From the NCBI RefSeq assembly GCF_001908205.1, contig NZ_LGHL01000142.1, positions 45 through 54,064 on the forward strand: DNA of 54,020 bases. The letters are read 5' to 3'. The DNA comes from Bradyrhizobium sp. NAS80.1. Its GTDB lineage: Bacteria > Pseudomonadota > Alphaproteobacteria > Rhizobiales > Xanthobacteraceae. Within the stretch, counting starts at the first letter, position 1; the number at the start of each line of letters is the position of its first letter. The notes beneath the pieces are model-generated. The model worked only from the letters and a program-made list of their open reading frames with translations, was not told where the DNA came from and did not search any database. Positions 50,714 to 54,020 of the stretch are shown here, piece after piece. The position numbers and the translations under genes are program-made.

Positions 50714-51970
50714 ATGACAGCCCGCTTCATTTCCCTGCTCGCTTTGTCCCTGCTCGGCCTCGCCGCCGGCAGCACGACCGCACTTGCGGCCCCCGACGAA
50801 CAGCTGAAGGCCGCCGCCGAGCAGGAGAAGGCACCGCTGATCGAGACGCTGCACGACATGGTGCTGATCGAAAGCGGCAGCGGCGATGCCGAAGGGCTGA
50901 AGAAGATGGCCGACTTCACGGAAGCACGGCTGAAGGCGCTCGGCGCCACCACCGAGCGGCGCAAGACCACCGCGGGTACACGCGCCGAAATGGTGATCGC
51001 CACGTTCCAGGGCACGGGCACCCGCAAGCTGATGCTGATCGCGCATATGGACACGGTCTATCAGCGCGGCATCCTCTCGACCGACCCGTATCATGTCGAT
51101 GGCACGAAGATTTTTGGACCAGGCATCGCCGACGACAAGGGCGGCATCGCCGTGGTGCTGCACGCGCTCAAGATCCTGAAGGACGCGGGCTGGAAGGACT
51201 ATGCGAAGCTTACCGTCTCGTTCAACCCGGATGAGGAAGTCGGCTCGATCGGATCGGGCGAGATCATCGCAGAGCTCGCCGACCAGCATGACGTCGTGCT
51301 CTCCTGCGAGCCGACGGCGGCCTCGCCGCCGGCGAAGAACGACTCGCTGCTGCTGGGGGCGAGCGGCACCGCGACCGCGAAGATGGAGGTGAAGGGCCGC
51401 GCATCGCATGCGGGCGTCGCGCCCGATCTCGGCCGCAATGCGCTGATCGAGCTCGCGCACCAATTGGTCCAAACCGGGGACGTCGCCAAGTCTATCCCGG
51501 GCACACAGCTCAACTGGACCACGGCGAAAGCTGGCATGGTGCGCAACCAGATCCCGGAAAAGGCCGAGGCCGGCGCCGACATCCGCCTCACCATTCCCGA
51601 TGGCATCGCCAAACTGCAGGCAGCGCTCGACGCGAAGCTGAAAGAGAAGCTCGTTACCGACACCGAAACCACGGTGACGATCACGGCGGGACGCCCGCCA
51701 TTCGTCGCCAGCGATCGCGGCCGCGCGCTGGCGCAGGAGGGGCAGGCGATTTATGCCGAGATCGACCGCAAGCTCGACATCGTCGAGATGACCGGCGGTG
51801 CCACCGACGCCGGCTACGCCAACCGCAGCGGCAAGGCGATCGTGGTCGAGAGCTTTGGCCTCGCCGGCTTCGGCTATCACGCGCGCGACGAATTCATCGA
51901 CACCAGCTCGATCGTGCCGCGGCTCTATCTGATGACCCGTATGCTGATCGAGCAGGGGAAGAAGAAGTAG
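50714..51970 (+). CDS. M20-family metallopeptidase (carboxypeptidase G2-like), exported
   Basis: 418 residues from ATG 50714 behind AAAGGA; the longer frame overlaps the sigma gene and is not used. Signal peptide MTARFISLLALSLLGLAAGSTTALA. Zinc ligands of the M20 fold: His111 and Asp113 in AHMDTVYQRG, Asp140/141 in GIADDKGG, catalytic Glu174 and ligand Glu175 in PDEEVGS, later GGATDAGYAN. Likely hydrolyses C-terminal glutamate or acyl-amino-acid bonds in the periplasm. It follows the sigma factor on the same strand, 88 bp away. Confidence 0.92.
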   Translation: MTARFISLLALSLLGLAAGSTTALAAPDEQLKAAAEQEKAPLIETLHDMVLIESGSGDAEGLKKMADFTEARLKALGATTERRKTTAGTRAEMVIATFQGTGTRKLMLIAHMDTVYQRGILSTDPYHVDGTKIFGPGIADDKGGIAVVLHALKILKDAGWKDYAKLTVSFNPDEEVGSIGSGEIIAELADQHDVVLSCEPTAASPPAKNDSLLLGASGTATAKMEVKGRASHAGVAPDLGRNALIELAHQLVQTGDVAKSIPGTQLNWTTAKAGMVRNQIPEKAEAGADIRLTIPDGIAKLQAALDAKLKEKLVTDTETTVTITAGRPPFVASDRGRALAQEGQAIYAEIDRKLDIVEMTGGATDAGYANRSGKAIVVESFGLAGFGYHARDEFIDTSSIVPRLYLMTRMLIEQGKKK

Positions 51971-52122
51971 GACGTCCGGCGCAGGCCAAGCCATTTTGGC
52001 GATAACAACCCCATGCACAGTAGATGGGGCCTAGCAATATCAACGACTTAGAGCAGCTCAAAAGGCCGCTTGAGCCGCTCTCGAAGCATATCTTGACGCC
52101 CTCCCCCTCCCGCGATACCTTC

Positions 52123-52142
52123 GAATACAGAATTCCGTATTC
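52123..52142 (+). promoter_or_regulatory. Palindrome upstream of the GntR gene
   Basis: GAATAC (52123-52128), AGAATTCC, GTATTC (52137-52142): perfect 6-bp arms. It lies 26 bp before the GntR start and is AT-rich, as expected for autoregulation by a FadR/FCD-type repressor. Confidence 0.65.
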
Positions 52143-52168
52143 CTTACTCATCCTCCGGAGCTGCCGGC

Positions 52169-52846
52169 GTGATCCCTCTCGATCCGCTCCCGAACCTGAT
52201 CGACCAGGTCTACGCACGGATCCTGGAGGCGATCTCCGATCGCACGCTGCAGCCCGGCCAGCGCATCCGGCAGAACGAGCTCGCCGACAAGCTCGGCGTG
52301 TCACGCCAGCCGGTGTCGCATGCACTGCATCTGTTGCACCGGCAGGGGCTCGTCGCCGAGAGCGGCCGTCGCGGCTTTGAAGTCACCCAGCTCGACCCCT
52401 CCCGCATCCGCCAGCTCTACGAAGTGCGCGGGGCCATCGACGCGCTCGCCGCCAGGCTCGCCGCGATGCGCGCCGCAAGCGACGCGGCCGGACGTGCGCG
52501 GCTCGACGCAGCGCTCGCCGCCGGACGCCGCATCGACCGCAAGACATCGCTTGCCGAGCTCATCGTGCTCGATGTCGACTTTCACCGCGCGATCTATCAG
52601 CTCGCCGGCAATCCCGTGATCGAGGAAACGATCGCGCCGCAATGGCCGCATATGCGCCGCTCGATGGCGACGGTGCTGTCGGAGCTCGATTATCGCGACA
52701 GCGCCTGGGCCGAGCATGCGACGATTGCGGGCCACATCCTGGCAGGTGACGCAAAGGCAGCCGAAAGCGCGGCATTGGCGCATGCGCAGACGGCGGGACG
52801 GATGACTGAGGAGAGATTGAGGGCGACGGAAGAGGCGGCGGCGTAG
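52169..52846 (+). CDS. GntR-family regulator, FadR/FCD subgroup
   Basis: 225 residues, GTG start 52169. Winged HTH at the N-terminus: LQPGQRIRQNELADKLGVSRQPVSHAL. The C-terminal FCD domain has metal-site His in DVDFHRAIYQLAGN, EHATIAGHILAGD and the final ALAHAQ. It probably binds an organic acid with a metal ion. It precedes the EctD-like dioxygenase gene, which may be its target, but the two are 162 bp apart with a repeat between. Confidence 0.9.
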   Translation: MIPLDPLPNLIDQVYARILEAISDRTLQPGQRIRQNELADKLGVSRQPVSHALHLLHRQGLVAESGRRGFEVTQLDPSRIRQLYEVRGAIDALAARLAAMRAASDAAGRARLDAALAAGRRIDRKTSLAELIVLDVDFHRAIYQLAGNPVIEETIAPQWPHMRRSMATVLSELDYRDSAWAEHATIAGHILAGDAKAAESAALAHAQTAGRMTEERLRATEEAAA

Positions 52847-52857
52847 CTATTCGCGCC

Positions 52858-52982
52858 GTCATTCCGGGGCGACGCGTAGCGTGAACTATGATGCGCAATT
52901 GCGCATCAGAGAATCCATCGGACCACAGAGACTGCGGATAAATGGATTCCAGGTTCGATGCTGCGCATCGCCCCGGAATGAC
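52858..52982. repeat. Palindromic intergenic repeat, GTCATTCCGGGGC family
   Basis: GTCATTCCGGGGCGA at the left, CGCCCCGGAATGAC at the right, and GATGCGCAATTGCGCATC inside. Fills the gap between the GntR and dioxygenase genes. Copies at 8841 and 39049. Confidence 0.82.
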
Positions 52983-53008
52983 AATAACAAACAACAGGAG
53001 GACGACCC

Positions 53009-53809
53009 TTGAAACTGTCTCAGGAGCAATTGGAGTTCTTCCACCGCGAGGGCTGGCTGTTCCTGCCCGAACTGTTCAGCCAGGAGGAGGTGGACTTCCT
53101 CGCGCGGGAGGCGGTCGGCATTTATGACGCCAACCGGCCCGAGGTCTGGCGCGAGAAGAGCGGCGCACCACGCACGGCGTTTGCCGCGCATCTCTACAAC
53201 AAGGCCTTCGGCATCCTCGGCGCACATCCGCGCATGATCGAGCCGGTCGAGCAGGTGTTCGGCGAGCCGGTCTACATGCATCAGTTCAAGATCAACGCGA
53301 AATCGGCCTTCACCGGCGACGTCTGGCAGTGGCACCAGGATTACGGCACCTGGAAGCGCGACGATGGCATGCCGGAGCCGCGCGCAATGAACATCGCGAT
53401 CTTCCTCGACGAGGTGATGCCGATCAACGGTCCGCTGATGCTGGTGCCGCGCAGCCAGAATGCCGGCGATCTCGAAGCCTCGCATGACCTTGCCACCACG
53501 TCCTATCCGCTGTGGACGCTGGACGAGGACACGGTGACGCGCCTCGTCAAGCAGGGCGGCATCGTGGCGCCGACCGGCAAGCCCGGGGGCATGTTGATGT
53601 TCCACGGCAATCTCGTGCACGGCTCGGCCGGCAACATCACGCCCTATCCGCGCAAGATCGTGTACCTGACGCTGAACGCGGTCTCGAACTACATCCGCAC
53701 CCCGACGCGGCCGGAGTACATCGCGCATCGCGACTTCGCGCCGATCAAGACGGTGGACGACGACGCGCTGGTGCGCCTTGCACGTGCACCGCGGCAGGCG
53801 GCGGAGTAG
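53009..53809 (+). CDS. Phytanoyl-CoA dioxygenase family (EctD-like) Fe(II)/2-oxoglutarate oxygenase
   Basis: 266 residues. Iron ligands His109 and Asp111 in WQWHQDYGTW and His204 in NLVHGSAGN; 2-oxoglutarate Arg215 in YPRKIVY. The WHxD-x-x-TW-x-x-DDG block and the later NGPLMLVPRS are very like ectoine hydroxylase EctD, but no ectABC genes are nearby. Hydroxylation of a small amino-acid-like or carboxylate substrate is the likely reaction. The GntR/FCD gene before it is the probable regulator. Confidence 0.88.
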   Translation: MKLSQEQLEFFHREGWLFLPELFSQEEVDFLAREAVGIYDANRPEVWREKSGAPRTAFAAHLYNKAFGILGAHPRMIEPVEQVFGEPVYMHQFKINAKSAFTGDVWQWHQDYGTWKRDDGMPEPRAMNIAIFLDEVMPINGPLMLVPRSQNAGDLEASHDLATTSYPLWTLDEDTVTRLVKQGGIVAPTGKPGGMLMFHGNLVHGSAGNITPYPRKIVYLTLNAVSNYIRTPTRPEYIAHRDFAPIKTVDDDALVRLARAPRQAAE

Positions 53810-53817
53810 GAAATGCC

Positions 53818-54020
53818 TCGTGCCCCGACGCAGCGCAGCGTCTCTTCGACGATGCGCTGCAGAGCCGGGGCCCATGCTACAAGGAATTTTCCTCCTGGGT
53901 CCCTGTGTCTTGGAAGTCTGTCAGGATAGGGTGGGCGGGAAGCCGTTGGGTCCTTGGCGCTTGACGCCGTGAGCCGGCTCGGTCTCCCGCCCGTTCCATC
54001 TATCAACCTGAACAGTTGCA
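53818..54020. repeat. Half copy of the TCGTGTCCCGGACGC repeat, then a gene-free end
   Basis: The left half (TCGTGCCCCGACGCAGCGCAG to GCAGAGCCGGGGCCCAT, 53818-53876) is present; the right half is replaced by unrelated sequence. No gene can be supported from 53877 to the window end. Confidence 0.65.

Noticed and set aside
50711..52018. 435-residue minus-strand frame opposite the M20 gene
   Set aside because: Antisense shadow of a well-conserved peptidase gene with signal peptide and zinc ligands.

Overview
The window looks like chromosomal DNA of a Bradyrhizobium-type alphaproteobacterium (Nitrobacteraceae). It is GC-rich with strong GC3 bias. It carries a homospermidine synthase, a PhyR-NepR-EcfG general stress locus, tandem DUF3551 proteins and many imperfect palindromic intergenic repeats of the kind found in Bradyrhizobium and Rhodopseudomonas. 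I see no rRNA, tRNA, CRISPR array, IS element, phage gene or plasmid function.

Layout. 0-1.3 kb: 3' part of homospermidine synthase. 1.5-8.7 kb: minus-strand metal block. It contains a membrane-anchored small protein, MgtC-like protein, cytoplasmic WD40-type protein, COG0523 GTPase with a His-rich loop, a zinc ABC transporter (AztC-like binding protein, permease, ATPase) and a tiny His-rich membrane protein directly behind a Zur-box-like palindrome. Two half-size permeases lie upstream, one broken. 9-14.5 kb: SodB, GNAT, MATE, DUF2147, a cyclase-like DUF3095 protein and small unknowns. 14.6-19 kb: ketoreductase, acyl ligase and free-standing ACP cassette, then a FATP-type acyl-CoA synthetase. 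19-25 kb: orphan Bug/TctC receptor, small unknowns and an orphan RND pump. 25-32 kb: HtpG, ArsR/SRPBCC pair with a perfect palindromic operator, a decayed YjbR gene and a two-component system with a frameshifted kinase. 32-34 kb: phyR divergent from nepR-ecfG. 34-46.5 kb: a TetR-headed catabolic operon (SDR, enoyl-CoA hydratase, feruloyl-CoA-synthetase-like ligase, three acyl-CoA dehydrogenases) divergent from thiolase and acyl-CoA synthetase, together a complete beta-oxidation set. 46.7-54 kb: Ogt, two tandem alpha/beta hydrolases, a carboxymuconolactone decarboxylase divergent from an ECF41/SigJ-like sigma factor with mirror-image promoters, an M20 peptidase, and a GntR/FCD regulator followed by an EctD-like dioxygenase.

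Two themes cut across the window. First, five single-base frame disruptions in four otherwise well-preserved genes sit in mononucleotide runs (C/G, or A8), and one more in the histidine kinase does not; this suggests sequence error or run-length variation more than decay. Second, five different families of palindromic repeats occupy nearly every gap over 100 bp inside the catabolic operon.

The best candidates for something new are the His-rich mini-protein leading the zinc operon with its COG0523/WD40 pair, the ACP-ligase-reductase cassette, the mirror-image ECF promoters with an A8 frame break at the sigma gene start, and the cyclase-like DUF3095 protein.
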